Part shown: piece by piece, positions 1-10,340 of the stretch | How positions within the stretch are numbered: position 1 is the first letter of the stretch | Layout: every line of letters starts with the position of its first letter | Origin: an uncultured Clostridium sp. | Lineage (GTDB): Bacteria > Bacillota > Clostridia > TANB77 > CAG-508 | Assembly (NCBI GenBank): GCA_947574235.1 | Contig: CANPIU010000013.1 | Location: 1-39,671, forward strand | Length of the DNA: 39,671 nt | Direction: 5' to 3' | The notes under the pieces: model-generated | Told to the model about the DNA's origin: nothing | The model's database searches: none | Seen by the model: only the letters and a program-made list of their open reading frames with translations | Made by a program: the position numbers and the translations under genes

Positions 1-55
1 TCTTATTTTATTTCTTATTTTATTTCTTATTTTATTTCTTATTTTATTTCTTATT
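1..55. repeat. Tandem repeat, about 13-bp unit (TCTTATTTTATTT), about 4 copies, at the window edge
   Basis: Direct reading: tcttattttattt repeated four times from base 1, then tctta. Confidence 0.9.
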
Positions 56-150
56 AAAAATACTATGCAAAAATGTGTCAACTATTTTTAGTCCTGTTCA
101 TATTATTAAATAACAAAGTTTTGCATAATATATTTTTAGGAGAATTAGAA

Positions 151-342
151 ATGGATAGAATTTTTTTAAATGAAAATAACGAAAACAATCGAGAAGAAAA
201 AAAGTCTTCTCAAAAAAAATCTTTTGATTTTAATTTGTATAAAAATAATACAATAAATTCAATTAATGACGTTGAACATTTTTTAAATAATTTTCATCAT
301 TATTCGAAATATTTTAAATTATTTAAAATATTAAAAAAATAA
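151..342 (+). CDS. Small hypothetical protein (63 aa), Asn/Lys-rich
   Basis: Part of ORF 73..342; an internal ATG at 151 is preceded by an aggag Shine-Dalgarno (ttaggagaattagaaATG). No family recognised. Confidence 0.4.
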   Translation: MDRIFLNENNENNREEKKSSQKKSFDFNLYKNNTINSINDVEHFLNNFHHYSKYFKLFKILKK

Positions 343-839
343 TTTTTGTTGTTCTTTACTTTTTTTATTTTTTAAAATTTGTTTTATTTTTCTTTTAGTA
401 TTTTCAAATCACTTTTACTTTCTTTGTAAACTCCGCTTATTTCTCTTCAATGATTTTTCTTTTATTAATCTTATTAAATATAGTGATATTAAACAATATT
501 TTTCTGTTTTATGTTTCCTGTTTTTTGACTTTTTTCTTTTTCAATTGTTCGTCTCAATCTCTTATTTTCCTAAGATTTATTCGTTTTTTACTTGTCATTT
601 TCCTTTCCCTTTCTACTTCTTAGTTTTAACCTTTGTTGAAACTCTATAACTTTTACTTTTTTCTTTTAACTTCTCTTGAACTTTTGGTTTCGAAAAAGCA
701 TTTATCTTACAATATGTAAACTGCTTTTTTATTTCTTTGCTATCTTTTTCACAAGAAATTTTATTTACTATCTTGAAAATTTACAAAACAAAAAAATAAA
801 AGTTAGAAGATTTTTCGATATAATTAACTAAATATATTA

Positions 840-864
840 AATCGCTTGAAAAAATCAAGCGATT
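840..864 (-). terminator. Hairpin downstream of the GerM-domain gene
   Basis: Perfect inverted repeat AATCGCTTGA/TCAAGCGATT. Confidence 0.6.
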
Positions 865-887
865 ATTTTTCTTTTTTTATTCTTAAA

Positions 888-1427
888 TTATTTTCTACTA
901 TAAATTTCTTTAAATTCCTCATTTTCGTTTCCATCAATTAAAATTTTTACGCTATTGACTTCTGTTAGTTCTGTTAAAGTATTTACAATGCAATTTACTA
1001 GATTTTCTTTTCCCTTTTCCTCTTCTTTTGCATAATTCAAAAATTCACTTGAAAAATCTAATACTATACAATCTCCTTCAAAATAGGATTTATTTAGTTT
1101 GGTTGCTTCAGGAATTATTTTTTTATTTTTTTCATTTTTAGGTCCTTCTATTAATAAATTAACTAATCTATCCTGTGCATTATTCATAATCTCTTTAATA
1201 TCGATTAATCGTGCCTCTGGATTTAATTCATTTGTCTCTTTATTGGGAAAATATAAACTAACAATTGTCTGTCTTGCTTGTTCTTCTGTTATTTCTTCTT
1301 CTGGCACATATTCTTCTACTACTGCTTCTGCTTCTTTATTTTTCACATAGCAAATCGCAAAATACCCTCCTACTAATATAATGACAAACACTGTAAAAAA
1401 AATAATTCCTATCTTCTTGTTTTTCAT
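888..1427 (-). CDS. GerM-domain lipoprotein/membrane protein
   Basis: N-terminal TM helix, then a GerM-like domain (TIVSLYFPNKETNEL...LVNLLIEGPK...LDFSSEF...LTELTEVNSVKILIDG). Confidence 0.7.
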   Translation of the reverse strand: MKNKKIGIIFFTVFVIILVGGYFAICYVKNKEAEAVVEEYVPEEEITEEQARQTIVSLYFPNKETNELNPEARLIDIKEIMNNAQDRLVNLLIEGPKNEKNKKIIPEATKLNKSYFEGDCIVLDFSSEFLNYAKEEEKGKENLVNCIVNTLTELTEVNSVKILIDGNENEEFKEIYSRK

Positions 1428-1654
1428 TGACTTCCTCCTCGTACTTTTATTTACTACTCATTTTATTATGTGTTTGTCCTTTTTAGAACCTATCTTATAA
1501 TTTTTCTTTATTTCTGATTTTTAGTATTTCAAAAATTATAACGAACAAAAACAGCAAATTAAAAATCCAGTCGTACCTTTTGTACGTTACAATATTCCCC
1601 ATTTGACAAAACGCTATTTTCCGTATAAAATAAGCATGAAAGGAAGTTTTCGTT

Positions 1655-4600
1655 ATGAAGAATATAGAAAATATAGATACTGTCTTACATGTTGGTTTAG
1701 ACGTTGGTTCTACCACTGTTAAGATTATTGTTATGGATAAAAATAAAAACACGATATATAAAGATTATCAAAGACACTTTTCCGATACTAAAAATACCGT
1801 TTGTAAAGTTTTAGAAGATTTATTGAAAAAATACCCTACCAATTCATTTACATTGGCCCTTACAGGTTCAGGCGCTATGTCAGCTGCTAAGTTTTTAGGC
1901 GTTAACTTTATTCAAGAAGTTGTTTCTTGTAAACGTTCTGTTGAAAAATATATTCCAAAAACAGATGTTGTAATAGAACTTGGTGGCGAGGACGCTAAAA
2001 TTATTTATTTTGACCAATCTATCGAACAGCGTATGAACGGTACTTGTGCAGGTGGAACTGGAGCATTTTTAGATCAAATGGCTTCTTTATTACATACGGA
2101 TACAGCAGGTCTAAACGAATTAGCCAAAAACTATTCTACCATTTATCCTATCGCCTCTCGTTGTGGTGTTTTTGCTAAGACCGATATTCAACCTTTAATC
2201 AATGAAGGAGCTGCTAAAGAAGATATCGCTGCTTCCATTTTCCAAGCTGTTGTGAATCAAACCATTAGTGGACTTGCTTGCGGAAGGCCCATTAGAGGCA
2301 ATGTGGCTTTCTTAGGTGGCCCTTTGAATTATTTATCCGAATTAAGAACTAGGTTTATTGAAACATTAAATTTAAAAGAAGAAGAAATTATTGTTCCAGA
2401 AGAAGCCCATCTTTTAGTGGCAAAAGGGGCTGCCCTAGACTCTATCTCTTCTGATATTATCACAACTACTGATTTACACAAAAAAATTGAAACCTTAAAA
2501 AACTCACAAGATAATACTACTCATCCTTTAGCACCTTTATTTAAAGACAAAGAAGATTATGAAATATTTAAAAACAGACATAACCAAGCAACCGTAGAAA
2601 AAGCTTCTTTAGAGGATTATGAAGGAGACTGCTATCTTGGTATAGATGCTGGTTCTACTACTACAAAATTAGTCTTAATTGATAAAGACGGAAAATTATT
2701 ATATTCCCTTTACGGAAATAATGAAGGAAACCCTTTAAAAAGTGTTATGACTATGTTAAAAAAACTATATGAAGTATTACCTAAAAAAGCAATTTTAAGA
2801 TATAGTGGCGTTACTGGTTATGGAGAAAAATTAATTCAAACAGCCCTAAATGTAGACTTAAATGAAATTGAAACCATTGCTCACTATACTGCTGCTAAAA
2901 CATTTGAACCAAATGTAACAGCGATTGTTGATATTGGTGGACAAGATATGAAATATATTCGTATGAAAAATGGTTCCATTGATAATATTATGCTAAATGA
3001 AGCATGTTCTTCTGGTTGTGGTTCTTTTATTGAAACCTTTGCTAAAAGCTTAAACCTAAGTGTTGCAGACTTCGTAAAAGAAGCCATTAACGCTAAAAGA
3101 CCCGTTGACTTAGGTTCACGTTGCACGGTGTTTATGAATTCCAAAATTAAACAAGCCCAAAAAGAAGGCTATTCCGTTGGGGATATTTCTAGCGGATTGT
3201 CTTATTCCGTAATCAAAAATGCCATCCAAAAAGTGATGAAAGTAAGAGACGTCGAAACGCTTGGAAAGCACATTGTCGTACAAGGTGGAACTTTTTATAA
3301 TGATGCTGTTCTTCGCGCTTTTGAATTAATTGTTGGTAAAAATGTTGTTAGACCTGATATCTCTGGTCTAATGGGAGCTTTTGGTATGGCTCTTTTAGCC
3401 AAAGAACAATACGAAGCAAATCTTGATATGGAATATAAATCAACTATATTAAAAACAGAAGAATTAGATACTTTAGAAATAAAAATAACACATACACGTT
3501 GCAACAATTGTGAAAATCATTGTAAATTAACCATTAATAAATTCAGCAATGGGCAAATTCACGTATCTGGCAATCGTTGCGAAAAAGGCGCTGGCCAAAT
3601 TACAAAAACAAAAGACTTACCAAATTTAATTCAGTACAAGCAAGAAAGATTATTTGACTACAAACCTTTAGAAGAACAATTTGCTCCAAGAGGTATAATT
3701 GGTATTCCTAGAGTATTAAATATGTATGAAGATTATCCATTTTGGTTTACTTTCTTAACTTCTTTAGGCTTTCGTGTTATTCTTTCTGAAAAAAGTACTC
3801 GAAAAACCTACGAAAAAGGAATGGAATCTATGCCATCTGAATCTGTTTGCTATCCAGCCAAACTTTCTCATGGTCATATCGAAAGCTTACTAGAACAAGG
3901 AATTAAAACTATCTTTTATCCTTGTATGCCATATTCTAGAAAAGAATATGAAAAAGCAGATAATCACTACAACTGTCCTATTGTTATTTCTTATTCGGAA
4001 GTATTAAAAAATAACGTAGAAGGATTAAAAAAAGATGACATAAAATTCTTGAATCCCTTTTTACCTTTCGACAAGAAAAACTTAGTGAAAAAAATCATGG
4101 AATTAGACGAATTTAAAGAATATAATTTTACAAAAACAGAACTACTAGAAGCTGCTGAAAAAGCTGAAAAAGAATATCAAAAATGTAAAAAAGATATTCA
4201 AAACAAAGGTACTCAAACCGTTAGATATTTAGAAGAAAATCATCTAAAAGGTATTGTCTTAGCCGGTCGTCCTTATCATGTAGACCCTGAAATTAACCAT
4301 GGTATTGATACTTTAATTACTTCTTTAGGTCTTAGCGTTTTAACCGAAGATAGTATCTCTGATAAAACAGAAGCAAAAAGACCAATTCGAGTTGTCGACC
4401 AATGGGTATATCATGCAAGACTTTATGCTGCTGCTGATTTTGTCGGAAAACATGATTGCTTAGAATTAGTACAACTAAATTCGTTTGGTTGTGGCGTGGA
4501 TGCCGTAACAACTGACCAAGTAGAAGAAATATTAAAATCTTTCAATAAAATGTATACTTTAATCAAAATAGATGAAGTGAATAATTTAGGAGCCGTTAGA

Positions 4601-5992
4601 ATTCGTATTCGTTCTTTGTTAGCTAGTATGAAAAAACGTGAGCAAGAAGGAAATCAAGAAACTTTAGATGGCAATTATGGTGTTAAGAAAAAAATTTTTA
4701 CCAAAGAAATGAGAAAAGATTATACGATTTTAATTCCTCAAATGGCACCTATTCACTTTGAACTATTAGAAGCTGCTGTTCGTTCTTCTGGTTATCATGT
4801 AGAACTCTTAAGAACATGTACACAAAAAACAGTAGAAACTGGACTAAAATATGTTAACAACGATGCTTGTTATCCCTCTATTTTAGTAACAGGCCAAATG
4901 ATAGAAGCTCTTCAATCTGGCAAATATGACTTAAATAAAACCGCTTTAATTATGTCACAAACTGGTGGAGGTTGTAGAGCAACGAACTATATTGGGTTTA
5001 TTCGTAAAGCGTTAAAAGATGCTGGTTTTGAGGATATCCCTGTTATCTCTTTCAACATTGTTGGTATGGAAAAAATGCCAGGCTTTAAACTAACCGTTCC
5101 TCTTATGGAAAAGTTATTAAGGATGCTAGTTTATGCTGATTTATTACAAAAAATGTTAACCAAAAATAGAGCTTATGAAGTACATAAAGGTGAAACTCAA
5201 AAATTATTCGATTACTGGATGGAAAAATGTAAACAATTATTAGCCAAAGCAACGAATAAAGAATTCAAACAAAGTATCTATGACATGGTAAATGATTTTG
5301 AAAAAATCGAATTAGACATGTCTATTAAAAAGCCACGTGTCGGTATTGTTGGTGAAGTTTTAATTAAGTACCATCCTTTTGGAAATAATTTTGTTGTTGA
5401 CCTTTTAGAAAAGGAAGGAGCCGAAGTTATTTTACCTGATTTTATGGGATTTGCAAAATTCATGTGTACTCATAAAATTACCTTCAACAATTTACTAAAT
5501 ATTAATAAAACTTCTTCTAAATTAATGAAAGCAGCTATTCAATTAATTGATATTTTAGAAAAAGACGTTAAAATTGCATTAGCGAATTCTAAAAAAGGAT
5601 ATTTACCACCCTGCGATATTTGGCACTTAGAAGAAAAAGTCAAAGACGTTTTATCCATTGGAAATCAAACTGGTGAAGGCTGGTTTTTAACGGCTGAAAT
5701 GATTGAATATATCGAAAATGATATTCCAAATATCGTATGTGTACAACCCTTTGCTTGCCTTCCAAATCACGTTGTTGGAAAAGGTGTCATAAAGACAATC
5801 CGAGAAAAATATCCAGAAGCTAACATTTCTCCTATTGATTATGACCCTGGTGCTAGTGAAGCTAACCAAGCCAATCGTATTAAGTTATTAATGACTGTTG
5901 CTAAAGATAATTTGGAAATGAAACAAAAACATATACAAGCTTTGGATAAAGAAAATGACATAATCCTAAATACAGAAATTAAAAAATCATAA
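1655..5992 (+). CDS. Acyl-CoA dehydratase activase-related giant fusion (two BadF/BadG/BcrA/BcrD ATPase domains plus DUF2229/HgdB-related regions)
   Basis: 1445 aa; two activase-type motifs (GLDVGSTTVKIIVMD and GIDAGSTTTKLVLID) and Cys motifs NGTCAGGTGAFLDQ and NEACSSGCGSFIE. Confidence 0.85.
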   Translation: MKNIENIDTVLHVGLDVGSTTVKIIVMDKNKNTIYKDYQRHFSDTKNTVCKVLEDLLKKYPTNSFTLALTGSGAMSAAKFLGVNFIQEVVSCKRSVEKYIPKTDVVIELGGEDAKIIYFDQSIEQRMNGTCAGGTGAFLDQMASLLHTDTAGLNELAKNYSTIYPIASRCGVFAKTDIQPLINEGAAKEDIAASIFQAVVNQTISGLACGRPIRGNVAFLGGPLNYLSELRTRFIETLNLKEEEIIVPEEAHLLVAKGAALDSISSDIITTTDLHKKIETLKNSQDNTTHPLAPLFKDKEDYEIFKNRHNQATVEKASLEDYEGDCYLGIDAGSTTTKLVLIDKDGKLLYSLYGNNEGNPLKSVMTMLKKLYEVLPKKAILRYSGVTGYGEKLIQTALNVDLNEIETIAHYTAAKTFEPNVTAIVDIGGQDMKYIRMKNGSIDNIMLNEACSSGCGSFIETFAKSLNLSVADFVKEAINAKRPVDLGSRCTVFMNSKIKQAQKEGYSVGDISSGLSYSVIKNAIQKVMKVRDVETLGKHIVVQGGTFYNDAVLRAFELIVGKNVVRPDISGLMGAFGMALLAKEQYEANLDMEYKSTILKTEELDTLEIKITHTRCNNCENHCKLTINKFSNGQIHVSGNRCEKGAGQITKTKDLPNLIQYKQERLFDYKPLEEQFAPRGIIGIPRVLNMYEDYPFWFTFLTSLGFRVILSEKSTRKTYEKGMESMPSESVCYPAKLSHGHIESLLEQGIKTIFYPCMPYSRKEYEKADNHYNCPIVISYSEVLKNNVEGLKKDDIKFLNPFLPFDKKNLVKKIMELDEFKEYNFTKTELLEAAEKAEKEYQKCKKDIQNKGTQTVRYLEENHLKGIVLAGRPYHVDPEINHGIDTLITSLGLSVLTEDSISDKTEAKRPIRVVDQWVYHARLYAAADFVGKHDCLELVQLNSFGCGVDAVTTDQVEEILKSFNKMYTLIKIDEVNNLGAVRIRIRSLLASMKKREQEGNQETLDGNYGVKKKIFTKEMRKDYTILIPQMAPIHFELLEAAVRSSGYHVELLRTCTQKTVETGLKYVNNDACYPSILVTGQMIEALQSGKYDLNKTALIMSQTGGGCRATNYIGFIRKALKDAGFEDIPVISFNIVGMEKMPGFKLTVPLMEKLLRMLVYADLLQKMLTKNRAYEVHKGETQKLFDYWMEKCKQLLAKATNKEFKQSIYDMVNDFEKIELDMSIKKPRVGIVGEVLIKYHPFGNNFVVDLLEKEGAEVILPDFMGFAKFMCTHKITFNNLLNINKTSSKLMKAAIQLIDILEKDVKIALANSKKGYLPPCDIWHLEEKVKDVLSIGNQTGEGWFLTAEMIEYIENDIPNIVCVQPFACLPNHVVGKGVIKTIREKYPEANISPIDYDPGASEANQANRIKLLMTVAKDNLEMKQKHIQALDKENDIILNTEIKKS

Positions 5993-6029
5993 TTCTAGTA
6001 TTACCTTATTAGGAATATTTTACAAAATC

Positions 6030-6058
6030 TTGACATTGTCTTAAATATGTAGTATACT
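6030..6058 (+). promoter_or_regulatory. Sigma-A-type promoter TTGACA-17-TATACT for the antitoxin-like small RNA
   Basis: TTGACA at 6030-6035, 17-nt spacer, TATACT at 6053-6058. Confidence 0.7.
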
Positions 6059-6064
6059 TTATAT

Positions 6065-6131
6065 GGATAAAATAATGTTGTTATCCTTCATGTATATGAA
6101 AAAGCAGAGAATTGCCGTTCTCTGCTTTTTC
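6065..6131 (+). ncRNA. Predicted antisense antitoxin RNA of a type I toxin-antitoxin module (about 67 nt)
   Basis: Consensus promoter just upstream, 5' stem-loop GGATAA...TTATCC, terminator hairpin at 6098-6131, and a direct repeat matching the toxin translation-start region. Confidence 0.6.
6098..6131. terminator. Bidirectional terminator shared by two convergent short transcripts
   Basis: Perfect 14-bp stem GAAAAAGCAGAGAA/TTCTCTGCTTTTTC with a 6-nt loop; A/T tract on both sides. Confidence 0.8.
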
Positions 6132-6133
6132 AC

Positions 6134-6205
6134 TTATTCCTTTTCTATGTAGTTTAAAATCTTAAGCAACAAAATAAGTTTTAATAATGTTGTAATTTCC
6201 TTCAT
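6134..6205 (-). CDS. Predicted 23-aa hydrophobic type I toxin peptide MKEITTLLKLILLLKILNYIEKE
   Basis: Strong Shine-Dalgarno (AAAGGAGGTGATATC-ATG) and its own promoter TTGAAA-17-TATAAT read on the minus strand; below the ORF-track size limit. Confidence 0.6.
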   Translation of the reverse strand: MKEITTLLKLILLLKILNYIEKE

Positions 6206-6234
6206 GATATCACCTCCTTTGTGAAGGCAATGTC

Positions 6235-6263
6235 ATTATACTATATTTACTTATCATTTTCAA
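6235..6263 (-). promoter_or_regulatory. Sigma-A-type promoter of the small toxin gene
   Basis: Minus strand TTGAAA-atgataagtaaatatag(17)-TATAAT. Confidence 0.65.
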
Positions 6264-7124
6264 CATATCTGTAAAATTTTATCAATTGATTTTTTGGTTT
6301 GTTCATAGCCTAATTCATATAATTCCTTTATTTTTGTCATATCAAGCAAGCCAACTTTTTCACTTTTAATTTTTAGAATACAATCTGCTCCCTCCATCTC
6401 ATAATTAGAAAGTTCTCTACCTAACAAACTAATAGCGCGACCTGCTACTTCTATCAAATTCTTATCACAATTTTGTTCTTTTTTCTCATCAAAAAGGATA
6501 CTTAAAACCTTTTTAGCTCCCAATAACTTTACTTCTTTCCACGGTACATTTTCACGTATTCCTCCATCGATTAATTTGGTATCTTTATAAGGACAAGGAG
6601 AAAATACAACAGGATAACTACAACTAGCTCTTACTGCTTTTCCAATATTGATATCCTTGATAAATTCGACAGTATCTGAAAAAGAATTTCTTACTTGACA
6701 AGAAGTAAAACAAAGAACATTTCCTTTACATAAAGTAACACTTGGTATTACTAATGGCATTTTAATATCTGAAATATTAGTAATTCTTTTTGTCTTTCCT
6801 ATTTGATTGATTAATTTTTCAATTTGTTTTCCACTATTTAGTCCATCTACGTGGATTTGTCCTGTGAAAATAAGTCCAAATATTAATTTAAAAATAGCTC
6901 CAATATCGACATATTTTATTTTTCTACAATACTTTCTAAAAATTTTGTACATTTCGTCTGCTGAAAATCCCATGGCATATAGAGTTGCTACAATACTACC
7001 GTGAAGACGTACCTCCTACATAATCAAATTTAATACCTTCTTCTTCTAATGCTTTAATGGCTCCAATATGAGCTGCTCCCTTTACGCCTCCGCCAGCTAA
7101 ACATAGACCTATTTTTTCTTTCAT
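6260..7124 (-). CDS. Patatin-like phospholipase interrupted by a +1 shift at an in-frame CGG (6999-7001)
   Basis: N-terminal part [41 protein letters not shown] lies upstream of ORF 6260..6973. Skipping the C at 7001 joins it as [24 protein letters not shown], rebuilding the GxSxG nucleophile motif. Confidence 0.85.
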
Positions 7125-7213
7125 CTTCATCACCTATTACTCATATTATTAAAAAAATATTGAAAGGTTCTTCTTTTTATGTTATTATTTTTAAGAAGGG
7201 ATTTATTTGAATT

Positions 7214-7819
7214 ATGAATAAAAATTATTATGAGATTTTACAAGTAAATAAAAATGCTTCTCCTGAAATTATTGAAAAAGCTTATAAAACATTAGCAAAA
7301 AAGTACCATCCTGATTTACAAACAGAGGAAAACAAAAAGCAATCTGAAGAAATATTAAAAGAGATAAATGAAGCTTATGAAGTTTTATCTATTCCTGAAA
7401 AGAAACAAAAATATGATGCTTCGCTTTTAGAAGAAGAAATGATTTCAAGAACGCCTCCTAGAAAAGAAGATATTTCTTCTACGAATTTATCTACCATTTT
7501 AGAAGAAGAACGAAAAAAACAGCAAGCTTTACTTCAAAAACAACAACTAGAATATTTGTACCAGCAGGAATTAGCTTATCAAAACCAAATACAACAAGCA
7601 AGACAAAAGGCTTATCATGATGCTTATATCCAAGATTTAAAGAATCGTGGTTATAAGATACATTATAAGAAAACCTTTAAAGATTACATAAAAGGATTTA
7701 TGACTTTATTTTTTACAATTGTCATTTTATTCCTATTATGGCAAATACCTTTTATTCAAAACTTTTTTCTAAATATATTACAAGAAAATCAATTGCTTTC
7801 TATGTTCTTTAATTCATAA
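7214..7819 (+). CDS. DnaJ-domain membrane protein
   Basis: J-domain [32 protein letters not shown] with the HPD motif; C-terminal TM segment. Confidence 0.85.
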   Translation: MNKNYYEILQVNKNASPEIIEKAYKTLAKKYHPDLQTEENKKQSEEILKEINEAYEVLSIPEKKQKYDASLLEEEMISRTPPRKEDISSTNLSTILEEERKKQQALLQKQQLEYLYQQELAYQNQIQQARQKAYHDAYIQDLKNRGYKIHYKKTFKDYIKGFMTLFFTIVILFLLWQIPFIQNFFLNILQENQLLSMFFNS

Positions 7820-7856
7820 AGAGGTTAACTAATCTAAAAAATTAAGTAACCTCTTT
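7818..7856. terminator. Convergent terminator between the dnaJ-like gene and the ABC permease
   Basis: AAAGAGGTTA...TAACCTCTTT. Confidence 0.75.
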
Positions 7857-7860
7857 ATTT

Positions 7861-9531
7861 TCATATTATTTTTCGAAATAACTTCTTTTGCCATTTTTTG
7901 ACGGCTTTTACTATTATAAATAATAAAATTACATAAATAATGGTTTCTCCCATTAAAGCTACTATTATATCTACATTTTTAAAAATTTTAGCAAGATACA
8001 TTAAAAATAAAATATGAATAATCATAAAAGCATATTGAAATACTTTATTATCACTTTTCTTCACAACAGAATACGCTGTATCCCAATCTAAATTAGGCCT
8101 TACTAAATCAACAATTAACATTAGATAACTATTGATACCATTCATGATTGTTGCTATCATAAAAGTTATTCCTAGATATAACCAATTGCTATTTGGTAAT
8201 AGATAAGAAACCATGGCAAAAACTACTATTGTTACTAGAAAATTTAATACTATCTGAGGAATACTCTTATAAAAAAATTGTTTATGTAACTCTATTGGAA
8301 TATATTTAATAAATACTGCATTTTTTCCTTCTCTCGATATTGCTGTCAAAGAAATACTCGATAAGGAAAATAATACTTGCAGAATAATTAATATATCACA
8401 TGCCGCTTCCATATTAAAAGATAAATTCTGAAAAGCATTTTGTATGGTTTCTTCTTGCCTCATCATTTCTTGTATCGTTGGTACTAAAATTACCATAATT
8501 GTTAAACAAGTAATGATAATAGATATTACGGGAAGAACACATTGCATGAAAAAAATAGGTTCTCTTATTAATAATTTTATTTCTTTTTGGATATAAGAAT
8601 TTCTTATGTTACGTCTCTTAATATCTTTTTCATTGTGTATTTCCTTTGTTTTCTTATTGGAATTGCTTAACATATTCTTTAATATATCCTTAATATAGGT
8701 TCTTTTTCCTATAGCAATAAAGATAAATCCACTTATTATATTATATCCCAACAATTTCATTACTGATAACATTGCTGTTATCTCAGTAGGATTGGTTAAA
8801 ATTGTAACACTTGGATTAATAATTAAAAAATATTGATTAGCCTGCTGGGCTTTTTGGCTAAAGTTACTAAATTGTTCTAAAGCTTGTTGGTCATTGGTTA
8901 TTCCAAATAGATTGTTAACTACTCTAAATTCTACTGTTAAAAGTAACATAATTAGAATTGTAGTAATAAAAAATTGAAAAATTTCTTTATTCTTAATATA
9001 TTTTCCTACCCTCATTATTAAAAACATAATGGTACTTATCAAGGTTGCAATAAAAATTGGAAATATCATTAATATAATTATTTCCCATAAAAAAAATGAA
9101 AAATGGACATTTGTTAACATACCATATAAAGTAAATGGAATAATTCCTAAGATACCTTCTGTTAAATACAACATAAATAATAAGGTGTTAAATTTAGCTA
9201 GCAATAATTCTACTGGTTTTAGTGGCATATGTAGAATTTTTTCAATATCCTTTGAGAAAAAAAATAAATTATTACATACTAATATGGTTTGAAACAATAA
9301 CACTACTGCCAAAATGGAAAAGTATATATTTAAAAATATTTCTGGCTGTCTCGCATCTACTAAAAAAACAATAACCTGATGGCTTACATAAGTAACGGCA
9401 ATTACTATAATAGCAATCAGCCAAAAGAATATTGACTTTTTACTATTTCCTTTTTTTTGTTTACTAAAAACAGGTAAGTTCTGGTAAAATTCTTTAATAA
9501 AAACTTTTGTTAAACTAATTATTTTCTTCAT
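7861..9531 (-). CDS. ABC transporter permease (multi-TM)
   Basis: 556 aa, many hydrophobic helices, overlaps the ABC ATPase gene. Confidence 0.75.
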   Translation of the reverse strand: MKKIISLTKVFIKEFYQNLPVFSKQKKGNSKKSIFFWLIAIIVIAVTYVSHQVIVFLVDARQPEIFLNIYFSILAVVLLFQTILVCNNLFFFSKDIEKILHMPLKPVELLLAKFNTLLFMLYLTEGILGIIPFTLYGMLTNVHFSFFLWEIIILMIFPIFIATLISTIMFLIMRVGKYIKNKEIFQFFITTILIMLLLTVEFRVVNNLFGITNDQQALEQFSNFSQKAQQANQYFLIINPSVTILTNPTEITAMLSVMKLLGYNIISGFIFIAIGKRTYIKDILKNMLSNSNKKTKEIHNEKDIKRRNIRNSYIQKEIKLLIREPIFFMQCVLPVISIIITCLTIMVILVPTIQEMMRQEETIQNAFQNLSFNMEAACDILIILQVLFSLSSISLTAISREGKNAVFIKYIPIELHKQFFYKSIPQIVLNFLVTIVVFAMVSYLLPNSNWLYLGITFMIATIMNGINSYLMLIVDLVRPNLDWDTAYSVVKKSDNKVFQYAFMIIHILFLMYLAKIFKNVDIIVALMGETIIYVILLFIIVKAVKKWQKKLFRKII

Positions 9532-10252
9532 TTTTTTTCGTTATCTCCATAAATAATTCTTCTAAAGAAGCATTTTGTTTCATTTCTTTTCTAATCTCTT
9601 CTTGTGTTCCGACAAATACTATTTTCCCTTGATTAATGATGGCAATTCTATCACATAGCTTTTCCGCAACTTCTAAGATATGTGTAGAAAAGAATACAAC
9701 ATTATTCTCTTTGGCATGTTTTTTCATTTTATTCTTTACATAAAAAGCGGCTTTAGGGTCTAATCCTGTTAATGGTTCATCTAAAATCCAATTTTTAGGG
9801 TTATGTAATAGAACTGAAACCATAATTATTTTTTGTCTCATCCCATGTGAATAACTTTGGATTTTATCATTTAAAACGTCATATATTTCAAATTCTTTAC
9901 TTAATTCGATTATTCTTTTTTCTCTTATTTCCTTTTCTATTTCATAAATGTCTGCTACTAAATTTAAGTATTCAATTCCTTTCAGTTTTAAAAACATATC
10001 AGGATTATCTGATACAAATCCTATTTGCTTTTTAGCTTGTATTGGTTCTTTATTAATGCTTTTCCCATCAATTAAGATTTCGCCTTCATCAATATCTAAA
10101 ATACCTACTATCATTTTAATGGTAGTGGTTTTCCCCGCTCCATTAGGTCCTAAAAATCCAAAAATTTCTCCATCTTTTATTTCTAAATTAACTCCATCCA
10201 CTGCCTTTTTTCCTTTGGAATATGCTTTGGATACATTTTTTATTTCTATCAT
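9515..10252 (-). CDS. ABC transporter ATP-binding protein
   Basis: Walker A GPNGAGKTT, signature-like SHGMRQK, Walker B NWILDEP. Confidence 0.95.
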   Translation of the reverse strand: MIEIKNVSKAYSKGKKAVDGVNLEIKDGEIFGFLGPNGAGKTTTIKMIVGILDIDEGEILIDGKSINKEPIQAKKQIGFVSDNPDMFLKLKGIEYLNLVADIYEIEKEIREKRIIELSKEFEIYDVLNDKIQSYSHGMRQKIIMVSVLLHNPKNWILDEPLTGLDPKAAFYVKNKMKKHAKENNVVFFSTHILEVAEKLCDRIAIINQGKIVFVGTQEEIRKEMKQNASLEELFMEITKKNEENN

Positions 10253-10302
10253 AAGTGCCTCCTATCTGTAGCCTTATTATATTAAATTACCTAAAAATAT
10301 GC

Positions 10303-10335
10303 AAGGGATTACCTTTATTAAAAAAGTAATCCCTT
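10303..10335 (-). terminator. Terminator at the end of the T4SS-like operon
   Basis: AAGGGATTAC/GTAATCCCTT hairpin. Confidence 0.7.
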
Positions 10336-10340
10336 CTTTT

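Noticed and set aside
1-55. CRISPR array from the tandem repeat at the window start
   Set aside because: Repeats are contiguous 13-mers without spacers.
2041-5660. CGG trinucleotides in the 1445-aa activase gene
   Set aside because: All occurrences I found are out of frame (such as AAC GGT, ACG GAT, TGC GGA); none is a CGG codon, so they do not contradict the CGG-recoding idea.
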